DNA from: Chitinophaga rhizophila
GTDB taxonomy: Bacteria; Bacteroidota; Bacteroidia; Chitinophagales; Chitinophagaceae
Reading direction: 5' to 3'
Assembly (NCBI RefSeq): GCF_019492185.1
Contig: NZ_JAICCF010000001.1
Coordinates: forward strand, 1-64,000
Length of the DNA: 64,000 bases
In this document: piece by piece, positions 43,802 through 52,985 of the stretch
How positions within the stretch are numbered: the stretch's first letter is position 1
Layout: the number at the start of each line of letters is the position of its first letter
Program-made: the position numbers and the translations under genes
The notes under the pieces: generated by a model
What the model was told of the DNA's origin: nothing
Databases searched by the model: none
Seen by the model: only the letters and a program-made list of their open reading frames with translations

Positions 43802-46800
43802 TTATTGTACGTTCAGCATTTCCAGTGACAGTACGGCGCTATTGTATGCACGTATTGTTTGCAGATAGGCTTCGCGGATATTAAATACTTCCTGCAGACT
43901 AAGCAGGTACGTTGTGTAACTGATATCTCCTTTCTCATAGCCAAGTAATGCCTGCTTTTCCATCAGGAGGGTATTGGGTATGGCAGTTTCCCGGTAATAA
44001 TCCAGGCTGCTCTGATAGCGGGAGAAGCTGGCGACTGCCTGCTGCCAGCGGCTGGTCAGGTTAATACCCGTTTGCTGATAGTTGAGGTCTGCCTCCTTCC
44101 GGCGCTGTTCAGCGGCCCTTACCCTCGCCTTGAGTGGCCCAAACCACAATGGCACGGCGATGCCTGCATGCCATCCCTGAAACCGGTCGCCGCTACCTGC
44201 CAGTGTGGTACCAGTACCATTCAACAGCGTACCACTCAGTGTCTGGTTAAAGTAACCAACGGAAAGATCGGGTAGTAATGCACTGGCTTCCAGCTTTCTT
44301 TCCTTTTCCTGTATCACCACCTGCTGTTGTTGCCATTGCAACGTGGGATAACGTCGTAGTCGGCCGCTATCTCCGGGAGAGGGCACTGGCAATGCCTGCA
44401 AACTATCTCTCGTTATCACCAACGGCGAGGAGGAGCCGGTCAGCCCCTGCAACGCGGCCAGTAACACCTGCTCTTCTGCCCCTAATTGTCTGCCGATATG
44501 CCTGATCTCTGCCAGCCTTGTCTCTGCTGACGTTTTTTCAAGTATACCGCTTTCACCTGTTCTGAACTTCAGATCAGCCGCTTTCACAAAGCGCTGGTAC
44601 ACGCTGTCCTGCTGCTGGATCAGCCGCCCGTAAGCATACAGATATTGCAGCTCATACCAGTATTGTCTGATCTGGTACACCAGCTCATGTTTGGTAACCG
44701 CCTGCTGCAACCTGCTTCCTTCCAGCTGCGCATCATACAATGCAGCACGCGCGCCGAAGACTGTCGGAAAGGGCAGCTTCTGAATAATGGTGACGTTATT
44801 ATCGCTTTTGACATAACTATTGTATTGACCATACATCAGACTCACATCTGTCTTGGGCAACTCGCCGGCGGTTTTTCTTACCTGCCGGTAGTAGTCCACA
44901 TTTGCGGCGGCAGCCTGCACCCCTTTATTCTGTTGCAGGCCTGCCTGTACCAGTTCATCCAGCGTCACTGCCTGCTGCCCCTTGGATAACAGGGGTACGC
45001 CTAACAGCAACAGTACTGTCATGAGTTTCTTATCAAAGATCATGTGTAACTTGAATTTTTCTGACATGATATAAAGACACGGTAATACCAGTAGGGTAAG
45101 CAGCGTGGCCGTTATCAGCCCACCGATAACGACCGTGGCCAGCGGCTTTTGTACTTCTGCGCCGCTGCCGTGAGACAATGCCATCGGCAGAAAGCCAAGA
45201 GAAGCTACTGTGGCAGTCATAATTACCGGCCGCAGACGTGTGCGTGTGCCGGTTAGTACGATCTCCCGCAGGTTGGCCATCCCTTTTTCCTGCAGGTAGT
45301 TAAACTCCGCAATCAGCACAATACCATTCAGTACGGCCACACCAAACAAGGCAATAAAGCCTACCGCAGCAGATATACTGAAAGGCATATCCCGCAGCCA
45401 TAACGCTATGATTCCGCCAACTGCTGATAGGGGGATTGCAGTATATATAAGCAGCCCCTGTTTCAATGATCCGAAGGAGAAATACAACAATATAAATATC
45501 AGCAGCAATGCAACCGGTACGGCAATCTTCAAACGGGAACGCGCCTGCTGCAGATTTTCAAATGCGCCGCCATAAGTAACGTAGTAACCCGGAGACATTT
45601 TCACTTCACGGCCAATCTGCTGCTGCAACTCTTCCACTATACTCTCCACATCCCGGCCACGTACATTAAAGCCTACTGTGATACGCCGTTTGGCATCATC
45701 TCGTTGTATCTGGTTAGGCCCTATCTTCAGACTCACATCTGCTACCTGGTTCAGGGGTACCTGATTGCCATCAGGCGCTGTGATATACAGCGAGGATACA
45801 TCTTCCAGTGCGGCCCTGTTCTGCTTATCAAGACGTACGACCAGGTCAAAGCGTCTTTCGCCTTCATATACGATGCCGGCACGCTGACCCGCAAATGCGG
45901 TGTTGATGACGGTGTTGATATCTTCGATGTTCAGTCCGAAGCGCGCTATCTGGTCCCGGTGATACTGCACAACAATCTGCGGTAAACCTGATACCTGTTC
46001 CACATACAGATCAGTAGCGCCCCTGATGCCGCTTACCACATTACCTATCTTCCCTGCATAAGTCACCAGCCGGTCCAGGTCTTCTCCATATACCTTCACC
46101 ACTACATCCTGCCGTGCACCAGTCATCAGTTCATTGAAGCGCATCTGTATGGGCTGCTGGAAGCCGAAGCTGACACCGGGAACTGCCTCCAGTGCGGTCG
46201 TCATTTTCTCTGCCAGATCATCCTTATTGTCAGCCTTTGTCCATGATGACCGGTCTTTCAGGGAGACGATCAGGTCGCACGCTTCTACAGGCATAGGATC
46301 GGTCGGGATCTCCCCGCTGCCTATTTTCCCGACTACTTCTTTTACCTCATCGGGGAACTGCTTCATCAGAATGCCGGCCGCCTTGCCGGCAATATCAATT
46401 GTCTCGTGCAGGCTACTACCTGTCAGCAGTCTGACTTCCACTGCAAAGTCGCCCTCATCCAGGGAAGGTATAAACTCAGCTCCCAGGCGGGTAAACATCC
46501 ATACGCTGCCCGCAAAGAGCAGCACAGCTATCAGTATTACAGTACGTTTGAAAAATAGTATCCGTCCCAGTATCCGGGCATAGATACGGTATAGTGGTTC
46601 CATCAGCCGGTCGGAAAAATTCTTTCTGGTAACAGGCTTTTTACTCAGGAACAACGCACTGGCCATCGGCACATATGTCAGCGACAGGATAAAGGCCCCT
46701 GCGATGGCAAATGCGACCGTTTGCGCCATCGGGCGGAACATCTTCCCTTCCACTCCTGCCAGTGCCAGGATAGGCAGATAAACGATCAATATGATGATTT

Positions 46801-48157
46801 CTCCGAAAGCGGCAGATTTCCGCATCCTGCTGGCAGCAATATGTACCTCATCATCCATCTGCTGCTGGTTAAGCGGCCGGCCATTACTACGCCATCCCAG
46901 GTGATGCATGGTCGCTTCTACTATAATTACGGCCCCGTCTACGATCAGACCGAAGTCTATAGCACCAAGACTCATCAGGTTACCGGATACATTGAAGAGG
47001 TTCATCATACACACTGCAAACAACATCGCCAGGGGAATGACAGAGGCGACTATCAGGCCTGCCCGCAGATTGCCCAACAGCAGTACCAGTACAAATATCA
47101 CGATTAACGCGCCTTCAGCCAGGTTGCGGACGACCGTATCTATCGCATTATTAACCAGTTTGGTCCTGTCAAGGAAAGGCTCTATGAGCACTCCCTCGGG
47201 CAAGGTTTTTTCTATCTGCGCAATCCGCTCCTTCACATTACGGATCACAACAGAAGAATTAGCGCCCTTCAACATCAGCACCAGCGCTCCTACTCTTTCG
47301 CCTTCATCGTTACGCGTCAATGCACCATAACGGATGGCATGACCATAACCTACTTTGCCTACATTATCTATCAGCACAGGGATGCCGCTGCTATGTGTTT
47401 TAACTACTACTTTACCGATATCTTCCAGGCTGCTGATCAGCCCTTCACTGCGAATGAACCAGGCATTAGGGCGTTTATCAATGTAAGCGCCGCCGGTATT
47501 CTGGTTGTTTTTTTCAAGGGCCGTAAATACATCTGTAATACTCAGATTCATACTACGCAGCTTCTCTGGGTCCAATGCTATCTCATACTGTTTGAGATAG
47601 CCCCCAAAGCCGCTTACATCTGCCACGCCGGGTACGCCCAGCAGCTGCCTGCGGATAATCCAGTCCTGGATACTCCGCAACTCCATGGCATTGTACTTAT
47701 CCTCATAACCGGGTTTGGTATGTATCACGTACTGATATATCTCCCCCAGACCAGTAGTAACAGGAGCGAGTTCCGGACTACCTACCCCTGCCGGGATCTG
47801 CTCTCTGACAGCGGAAAGCCGTTCGCTGACCTGCTGCCTGGCCCAGTAAACGTCAATATTTTCTGTGAATACGACGGTGACTACACTCAGACCGAAACGG
47901 GAGAAAGAACGTACTTCAGTAATACCCGGGATGGAAGCAACGGCCTGCTCCACCGGAAAGGTCACCAGGCGTTCAATATCCTGGGCCGCCTGGGATGGAG
48001 CCGTGGTGATGATCTGTACCTGGTTATTGGTAATATCAGGCAGCGCATCTATGGGTAATCGCTTCAGGGCATAGATACCCCACGCGATCAGCCCCATGAC
48101 AAATAACATTATGATCAGTTTATTCCGCACGGAAAAACCGATGATCTTATCGAGCAT
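43802..48157 (-). CDS. CzcA/CusA-family metal RND pump fused to TolC-like outer-membrane channel
   Basis: A 1451-residue protein. Residues 1-1038 are a complete HME-type RND pump (12 membrane segments; DFGLIVDGAVIIVEA proton-relay motif; GARQDVVVKVYGEDLDRL). At about 1039 a new Met followed by a signal-like stretch (KKLMTVLLLLGVPLLSKGQ) begins an outer-membrane factor (1060-1451) with coiled-coil TolC repeats (EKTSAETRLAEI; LMEKQALLGYEKGDISYTTY). The pump exports metal ions such as Cu, Ag, Zn, Co or Cd, driven by protons; the metal is not decided. The reading frame is continuous across the junction. Next to a Cys-rich secreted protein and the adaptor. Confidence 0.93.
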   Translation of the reverse strand: MLDKIIGFSVRNKLIIMLFVMGLIAWGIYALKRLPIDALPDITNNQVQIITTAPSQAAQDIERLVTFPVEQAVASIPGITEVRSFSRFGLSVVTVVFTENIDVYWARQQVSERLSAVREQIPAGVGSPELAPVTTGLGEIYQYVIHTKPGYEDKYNAMELRSIQDWIIRRQLLGVPGVADVSGFGGYLKQYEIALDPEKLRSMNLSITDVFTALEKNNQNTGGAYIDKRPNAWFIRSEGLISSLEDIGKVVVKTHSSGIPVLIDNVGKVGYGHAIRYGALTRNDEGERVGALVLMLKGANSSVVIRNVKERIAQIEKTLPEGVLIEPFLDRTKLVNNAIDTVVRNLAEGALIVIFVLVLLLGNLRAGLIVASVIPLAMLFAVCMMNLFNVSGNLMSLGAIDFGLIVDGAVIIVEATMHHLGWRSNGRPLNQQQMDDEVHIAASRMRKSAAFGEIIILIVYLPILALAGVEGKMFRPMAQTVAFAIAGAFILSLTYVPMASALFLSKKPVTRKNFSDRLMEPLYRIYARILGRILFFKRTVILIAVLLFAGSVWMFTRLGAEFIPSLDEGDFAVEVRLLTGSSLHETIDIAGKAAGILMKQFPDEVKEVVGKIGSGEIPTDPMPVEACDLIVSLKDRSSWTKADNKDDLAEKMTTALEAVPGVSFGFQQPIQMRFNELMTGARQDVVVKVYGEDLDRLVTYAGKIGNVVSGIRGATDLYVEQVSGLPQIVVQYHRDQIARFGLNIEDINTVINTAFAGQRAGIVYEGERRFDLVVRLDKQNRAALEDVSSLYITAPDGNQVPLNQVADVSLKIGPNQIQRDDAKRRITVGFNVRGRDVESIVEELQQQIGREVKMSPGYYVTYGGAFENLQQARSRLKIAVPVALLLIFILLYFSFGSLKQGLLIYTAIPLSAVGGIIALWLRDMPFSISAAVGFIALFGVAVLNGIVLIAEFNYLQEKGMANLREIVLTGTRTRLRPVIMTATVASLGFLPMALSHGSGAEVQKPLATVVIGGLITATLLTLLVLPCLYIMSEKFKLHMIFDKKLMTVLLLLGVPLLSKGQQAVTLDELVQAGLQQNKGVQAAAANVDYYRQVRKTAGELPKTDVSLMYGQYNSYVKSDNNVTIIQKLPFPTVFGARAALYDAQLEGSRLQQAVTKHELVYQIRQYWYELQYLYAYGRLIQQQDSVYQRFVKAADLKFRTGESGILEKTSAETRLAEIRHIGRQLGAEEQVLLAALQGLTGSSSPLVITRDSLQALPVPSPGDSGRLRRYPTLQWQQQQVVIQEKERKLEASALLPDLSVGYFNQTLSGTLLNGTGTTLAGSGDRFQGWHAGIAVPLWFGPLKARVRAAEQRRKEADLNYQQTGINLTSRWQQAVASFSRYQSSLDYYRETAIPNTLLMEKQALLGYEKGDISYTTYLLSLQEVFNIREAYLQTIRAYNSAVLSLEMLNVQ

Positions 48158-48199
48158 GGACTAAATTTATAAAATGAAAAAAGCAATAATAACGATGTA

Positions 48200-48475
48200 T
48201 TATGCTTTGGGAGGGTTCCAGCAGATGGCCGTGTATCCAGGCAGTGATGCAGCCTTATATTCACTGTAAGCCGGATAAATAACTGAGGTTACAGGTTCAA
48301 TATGTATGGTACGTTCCAGTACAACAGGAACAGAACAGCTATGACAACTGAAAAACGGTGAGCAGATCCCTTGCGGCTCATCATGCCTGTCCCCCTCGCA
48401 ATTGTCAAAATTGCAACAAGGGATGACTGCCATGAGCAGCACGTAGATGGATATGACCAGTGTGATCAGTTTCAT
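48200..48475 (-). CDS. Small secreted Cys-rich protein of the metal efflux operon (DUF6660-like)
   Basis: A 91-residue protein with a signal peptide (MKLITLVISIYVLLMAVIPC). The mature part is rich in Cys and His (CCNFDNCEGDRHD; CSPFFSCHSCS). Small proteins like this, which I recall as DUF6660, are typical first genes of Bacteroidota metal RND operons. It could bind the metal in the periplasm. The start at 48475 is chosen over an upstream ATG since it begins the signal peptide. The pump gene starts 42 bp downstream. Confidence 0.75.
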   Translation of the reverse strand: MKLITLVISIYVLLMAVIPCCNFDNCEGDRHDEPQGICSPFFSCHSCSVPVVLERTIHIEPVTSVIYPAYSEYKAASLPGYTAICWNPPKA

Positions 48476-48584
48476 AATGCCGGCCCAAATATAGGACAAT
48501 CGGTTAATTTAACAGAAGGAAAAGATTGCAACCATGTTGTTTGTCACCTGCCCGTTTTCTCCTAATTTACACACTATCTCAGCA

Positions 48585-49253
48585 ATGACTAACAATTACG
48601 ATAATATCGCCAGGTACTACGATGTGTTAAGCCGCGTCGTATTCGGATCCTCACAGCGGGATGCCCAGGTAGCGTTATTGTCCTACATCCCTGCTGACAG
48701 TCGTATATTGATTGCAGGAGGCGGCACCGGATGGATATTGGAGAAGATAGCTGCACATGCTGCTCCGGGGCTGCATATCTGGTATGTAGAGATCTCTGCA
48801 AAGATGCTGGAGCAGGCAAAGAAAAAACATTATCAGCCCAATAATGTCACTTTCATTCACCAGGCAATTGAGGACTTCCGGCCGGCAGAAGCAGGTGTGT
48901 CGCAATTTGATGTGATCATTACGCCGTTCCTGTTTGACAACTTCAGCGCAGCGCGTATCACACCGGTATTCATGCAGCTGCATCATATGCTTGCACCGGG
49001 TGGCAGGTGGCTGTTTACAGATTTTCACTACCAGCAGCATACTCCATTCTGGCAACAGGTGCTGTTGAATACCATGTATACTTTCTTCAGGATAATTTGT
49101 AAAGTGGAGGCAGGCGCACTGGAGAATGTAGCACCCCTATTTCAGTCAAATGGGTATAGTCTGACGACTGAATGCTTTTATTTCGGGAAATTTATTCGTT
49201 CCGCCGTATATAGTAAATCGTTATCAGCAGGTATACTACACACACGTCATTAA
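48585..49253 (+). CDS. Class I SAM-dependent methyltransferase
   Basis: A 222-residue protein with the Rossmann methyltransferase motifs: YDNIARYYDVLSRVVFG, motif I RILIAGGGTGWILEKIA, then YVEISAKMLEQAKKK and MLAPGGRWLFTDFHY (post-motif). The acceptor cannot be deduced. The start at 48585 is chosen because the upstream frame adds a non-conserved extension. Convergent with the SDR gene and sharing a hairpin terminator. Confidence 0.88.
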   Translation: MTNNYDNIARYYDVLSRVVFGSSQRDAQVALLSYIPADSRILIAGGGTGWILEKIAAHAAPGLHIWYVEISAKMLEQAKKKHYQPNNVTFIHQAIEDFRPAEAGVSQFDVIITPFLFDNFSAARITPVFMQLHHMLAPGGRWLFTDFHYQQHTPFWQQVLLNTMYTFFRIICKVEAGALENVAPLFQSNGYSLTTECFYFGKFIRSAVYSKSLSAGILHTRH

Positions 49254-49255
49254 AA

Positions 49256-49286
49256 AAAGAAAGATAGGCGATGCCTATCTTTCTTT
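49256..49286. terminator. Bidirectional hairpin terminator
   Basis: Arms AAAGAAAGATAGGC (49256-49269) and its complement (49273-49286), loop GAT. It lies between the convergent methyltransferase and SDR genes and overlaps the last codons of the SDR gene. Confidence 0.75.
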
Positions 49287-50171
49287 CATATCTCCCGATT
49301 CCTGTCCAATCATTTCACGTTCTCTTCGGGAGGCGGCATGATCCGCTTGTTCGCGGCCATCTTCCTCTTTCGACGGTTCCATGAGTTTACGCATGTTAGC
49401 AGCATTGGCTTCATCACTCATAAGATTTGCCATATACACATGCATTTTAGTCTTACCTCCGGAGATCACCCTGCTTTCATTGCTCATCAGGGCTTCATAG
49501 CCATCCACAGCTACCTCTTCAGGTGTCTGTAAAGACTCTTCGCGATAAGTTTTAGTATGTTCCATATTTGCTTTGTGGAAGAAGTCTGTATCTGCTGCAC
49601 CTGGCAATAACACGGTAACATGCACCCCTGTCCCTTCCAACTCATTGCTGATCGCAGCGCTGAAAGAGATCACAAAAGCCTTGGTAGCAGCATACACTGA
49701 TAACAGCGGCATGGGTGCCTTGCCTGCTTCTGAACCCAGCTGCAGAATGTGTCCTTCACCTCTTGCAGCCATGTCAGTACCGAAATACTTGGTTAAAGCA
49801 ACGAGCGACGATATATTCAGTTGGATGATATCCAGACTACGCTGCAGATCAATCTCCATGAACTTACCCCATTCCCCTTGTCCGGCGTCATTCACCAGAT
49901 AGTTAATGTTAATACCTCGCGCTTTTACTTCATCATATATTTCTTTCGCCGCTTCGGGGCGGAAAAGGTCGGTGGCAATGGGTGTTACTTCAACACTGCA
50001 TTGTTGCTTGAGTTCATTGGTCACTTCCTGCAACCGTTCTTCTGACCGGGCGACGAGCACCAGACTGAATCCGTCCTTTGCGAACAACTTCGCCAATTCG
50101 TATCCGAAGCCGCTGGTAGCGCCTGTGATCAGCGCATATTGATTACGGTTATTTACGTTCACTACTGGCAT
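49275..50171 (-). CDS. Short-chain dehydrogenase/reductase
   Basis: A 298-residue SDR with the NAD(P)-binding TGATSGFGYELA (16-27), NDAG (94-97), catalytic Ser147 and YAATK (Tyr160, Lys164). Arg42 in LVARSEERL suggests NADP(H). The C-terminal 45 residues are charged and low in complexity (EPSKEEDGREQADHAASRRE), unusual for this fold. It reduces or oxidises an unknown carbonyl/alcohol. A small charged gene lies 19 bp upstream and may be co-transcribed. Confidence 0.9.
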   Translation of the reverse strand: MPVVNVNNRNQYALITGATSGFGYELAKLFAKDGFSLVLVARSEERLQEVTNELKQQCSVEVTPIATDLFRPEAAKEIYDEVKARGININYLVNDAGQGEWGKFMEIDLQRSLDIIQLNISSLVALTKYFGTDMAARGEGHILQLGSEAGKAPMPLLSVYAATKAFVISFSAAISNELEGTGVHVTVLLPGAADTDFFHKANMEHTKTYREESLQTPEEVAVDGYEALMSNESRVISGGKTKMHVYMANLMSDEANAANMRKLMEPSKEEDGREQADHAASRREREMIGQESGDMKER

Positions 50172-50190
50172 AAGATTGAGTTTAAAAGCG

Positions 50191-50382
50191 TTATTTGGAA
50201 TTTTTCAGACTTTCCGGAGCTTCCTTCAGTTCTTTCTTCTCCTCATGCGCTTCCGGTGTTACATCTTTTGCGCCTTTATTGTGACTTTCACTTTCAGTCT
50301 GGTCAATGATTGGTTCAGACTGTTCAGCTTTACCAGTAAGATCGTTCTGCATTTGGTCTTTGTCTTTGTTATCCTGTCCCAT
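50191..50382 (-). CDS. Small charged hypothetical protein
   Basis: A 63-residue, very hydrophilic protein made mostly of Asp, Glu, Lys, Gln and Ser (MGQDNKDKDQMQNDLTGKAE), probably disordered. It precedes the SDR gene by 19 bp on the same strand. Similar low-complexity proteins occur as stress-induced products in Bacteroidota, but no family is recognised. Confidence 0.55.
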   Translation of the reverse strand: MGQDNKDKDQMQNDLTGKAEQSEPIIDQTESESHNKGAKDVTPEAHEEKKELKEAPESLKNSK

Positions 50383-50544
50383 GATATTTCAGTTTTAAAG
50401 GTGATCAATGAAATATATGGAACAAACAACAAGCCATGTATACCAGCGGGTAGCCGGAAGCGTGGTCAGCCGGCATAGTTGTATACTTGCTGATACAGTA
50501 GTGTGGAATTTGTTACTGTATAAGCATTATAACAGCAGGCAAGA

Positions 50545-50928
50545 CTATGCTTCCTGTTCTGTTTCAGTTGTCAGACTTTCTTTTCCCATCGCATTCTGCT
50601 CACCCAATGTCAGCCCATCTGTCTTCGTCGTTTGCAGCCATTTGGCTTTATTCCGCCTGAAAACCTGTATAGCCAGTCCCATATCCCGGTAGAAGTCCCT
50701 TTCCACATCAGCTACAGTACGATGCGCTCCAATGTCCACCCATCCGAAGCTATGGACCAGGCGGATGTCTTCAATAGGTGTATCTGCCGGTACCCGCTGA
50801 TGATAATCAGATGGTTCGCCGGGAGCATGCGGACACAGGTAACATTCAAGTTTCAGGTAAGGATATACCTCACGGAATTTGTTCTGGATATTCAGCAGAA
50901 TGTCTTCTTCACTGATATAGATTTCCAT
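50545..50928 (-). CDS. Conserved hypothetical protein
   Basis: A 127-residue soluble protein, start at MEIYISEED chosen over an upstream ATG. It contains VADVERDFYRDMGLAIQVFR and KWLQTTKTDGLTLGEQN, a pattern I recall from unnamed Chitinophagaceae proteins in which a short alpha/beta domain ends in a WLxTTxTDxxTLxEQN tail. Function unknown. No operon partner is close. Confidence 0.65.
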   Translation of the reverse strand: MEIYISEEDILLNIQNKFREVYPYLKLECYLCPHAPGEPSDYHQRVPADTPIEDIRLVHSFGWVDIGAHRTVADVERDFYRDMGLAIQVFRRNKAKWLQTTKTDGLTLGEQNAMGKESLTTETEQEA

Positions 50929-51226
50929 TGTGTTGCGGTTTAATAAGTTAACAGGATATCCAGTCGGCCGGGCATAGTTCCTCCTTGTGTTAAACAAATA
51001 AGCGGGTCGTTAGTTGCCAGTTTCGCAATTATTGATGAGATAGCAGGCGCTGGAGCTCACAATAGCTATCCTCCTGTATATCATCATGAATGCGCTGTAA
51101 AGTTACGCCCCGGTCAGCCAATAGATCCTGACTGCCGTCATTACCAGCCGTATTTGTTATCAGCCCCGCTCCCACCCTTCCCCGTTTTCTTAAGCTACAT
51201 TAATGGATTCCTGTCTGATACTGTCG

Positions 51227-51234
51227 TATATTTG
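51227..51234 (+). promoter_or_regulatory. -7 promoter box (TATATTTG) of the detoxification operon
   Basis: Exact TAnnTTTG match 25 bp before the first pirin ATG at 51260. A clear -33 TTTG could not be seen. Confidence 0.45.
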
Positions 51235-51259
51235 TTGCAACATATAAACAAAGCAAATC

Positions 51260-51979
51260 ATGGCAAAGACGATATTACATAAGGCAGCAACCCGCGGACA
51301 TGCGAATCATGGCTGGTTAGACAGCCATCACACCTTCAGTTTTGCCAATTACTATAATCCGGAGAGGATGCAGTTCGGAGCACTCAGAGTGTTAAATGAT
51401 GATATTGTAGCTGGTAGCCGGGGCTTTGACTCCCATCCTCATGATAATATGGAGATTATCAGCATTCCGCTGGAAGGCGCGTTGGAACATAAAGACAATC
51501 TTGGTAATACTGTAATCACCAAAGCCGGAGAGATCCAGGTGATGAGTACCGGCACCGGCGTATTCCATAGTGAGTACAACGCCAATGCTGACAAGCATGC
51601 CAGCTTTCTGCAGATATGGCTGTTTCCCAATCAGTTAAACGTTGCCCCCCGCTATGACCAGGCAACCATCAATATCAGGGAAAGAAAAAACAGTCTGCAG
51701 CAACTGATCTCTCCTGACCGGAACGGCGAGGGTACCTGGATATACCAGGATGCCTGGTTCCATATGGGCAGGTTTGACAAAAACACATCGACTGAATATG
51801 CGGTCAGAAAACAGGGCAACGGGGTATACCTGTTTGTGATCAGTGGGGCCTTCTCTGTGAATGGTCAGTTACTGGAATCCAGAGATGGATATGGTATACA
51901 GGATGAGCAGCAGTTCAACATCACCGCGCTGGAAGATAATGCAGAGATACTGGTGATAGATATACCTATGTTCAGTTGA
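51260..51979 (+). CDS. Pirin-family bicupin protein (YhhW-like)
   Basis: A 239-residue protein with two cupin domains. The N-terminal metal site is FDSHPHDNMEIISIPLEG with a later FHSEYNA His. Related YhhW and pirin proteins bind iron or other metals and some have quercetinase activity. HHTFSFANYYNPERMQFGAL is a family signature. First gene of a seven-gene operon that fits electrophile/quinone detoxification. Confidence 0.93.
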   Translation: MAKTILHKAATRGHANHGWLDSHHTFSFANYYNPERMQFGALRVLNDDIVAGSRGFDSHPHDNMEIISIPLEGALEHKDNLGNTVITKAGEIQVMSTGTGVFHSEYNANADKHASFLQIWLFPNQLNVAPRYDQATINIRERKNSLQQLISPDRNGEGTWIYQDAWFHMGRFDKNTSTEYAVRKQGNGVYLFVISGAFSVNGQLLESRDGYGIQDEQQFNITALEDNAEILVIDIPMFS

Positions 51980-52061
51980 AATCGACAACTCATTGCCGGA
52001 AATGCCAGCATTGATAATTATACCTTTGCTTAACGTAAACATCAAATATAAACTTACAAAT

Positions 52062-52640
52062 ATGTCTTCAATCAAGATTGCCACTACACAAAATGAAGTA
52101 ATTGATCTGATTAAAAACAGGTGGAGCCCACGCTCTTTCTCTGCGAAGGATATAAGCCAGGCAACGCTTGAGACCATCCTTGAAGCCGGTACATGGGCAC
52201 CAAGTGCAAACAATTCACAACCATGGAGGTTTATATATGCTTTACGTGGCACTGCCGGTTTTGACAAACTACTGGCAACACTCGCTCCCGGTAACCAGCC
52301 ATGGGCTAAAAATGCAGCGGCGCTGGTAGCAACCATCGGTATACGTGAAACGCCGGATACACAACAGAAAAATCATTACTACATGCACGATGTAGGTATG
52401 GCAACTTCTTACCTGCTGTTACAGGCACTTGAGATGGAGGTATATGGTCATATCATGGCAGGGTTTAACAAACAACAGGCGAGTGAAGTAGCAGCGCTGC
52501 CTGCAAATGAAGAACCGGTTTCTATCATCGCACTGGGTTATATCGATGATGCTGAAAAACTGGAAGAACCATACAAAACAAGGGAATTAACACCCAGAAG
52601 CCGCAATCCTATCGCTACAATTGCCGCTCACCTGGACTAA
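52062..52640 (+). CDS. Nitroreductase-family protein (MhqN-like)
   Basis: A 192-residue FMN-dependent oxidoreductase. NRWSPRSFSAKDISQATLET and EAGTWAPSANNSQPWRFIYA form the flavin-binding N-terminal region; MHDVGMATSYLLLQALEMEV and IIALGYID are the later family motifs. It reduces nitro compounds or quinones using NAD(P)H. The start at 52062 is chosen over an upstream ATG because it begins the conserved region. Second gene of the operon; B. subtilis mhqN is the comparison. Confidence 0.92.
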   Translation: MSSIKIATTQNEVIDLIKNRWSPRSFSAKDISQATLETILEAGTWAPSANNSQPWRFIYALRGTAGFDKLLATLAPGNQPWAKNAAALVATIGIRETPDTQQKNHYYMHDVGMATSYLLLQALEMEVYGHIMAGFNKQQASEVAALPANEEPVSIIALGYIDDAEKLEEPYKTRELTPRSRNPIATIAAHLD

Positions 52641-52650
52641 AGCAAGTGAA

Positions 52651-52962
52651 ATGGATACCGGAAAACTACATATACTGGCTATTGGCAGAAACGCTGAAAT
52701 CATGACCGTGATGCAACGCCTGCTCAATACACCCGACAACTGGACCGGACTGGCTGTGACCACCAACGAAGCTGCCCTGTCAGCCTTTGAAGAGCAGCAG
52801 TTTGATATCGTATTGCTTTGCGCAGGCATTACGCCGGAAGAAGAAGCCATACTGACTGCGCACTTTAAGCAACGCACACCAGGTAGCATTGTGAAGAGAC
52901 ATTACGGCGGCGGTAGCGGTTTACTGAAAAACGAAATACTATACGCACTGGAGAATAAATAA
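52651..52962 (+). CDS. Degenerate receiver-like protein with Cys at the phosphoacceptor site
   Basis: A 103-residue protein whose strand/helix order resembles a response-regulator receiver (HILAIGRNAEIMTVMQRLL; AALSAFEEQQFDIVLLCAGI; GSIVKRHYGGGSGLLKNEI). The acidic pair after strand 1 is missing (IGRN), and the place of the phosphoacceptor Asp after strand 3 is Cys57 (DIVLLC). It therefore cannot be phosphorylated like CheY. In an operon for electrophile stress, a Cys there could act as a sensor; this is inference. 10 bp after the nitroreductase gene. Confidence 0.75.
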   Translation: MDTGKLHILAIGRNAEIMTVMQRLLNTPDNWTGLAVTTNEAALSAFEEQQFDIVLLCAGITPEEEAILTAHFKQRTPGSIVKRHYGGGSGLLKNEILYALENK

Positions 52963-52985
52963 AAGCTCCGTCTAAAATTGCTGCT

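Noticed and set aside
47339..48058. Plus-strand frame of 239 codons opposite the RND pump
   Set aside because: Antisense shadow; the pump has clear family motifs throughout.
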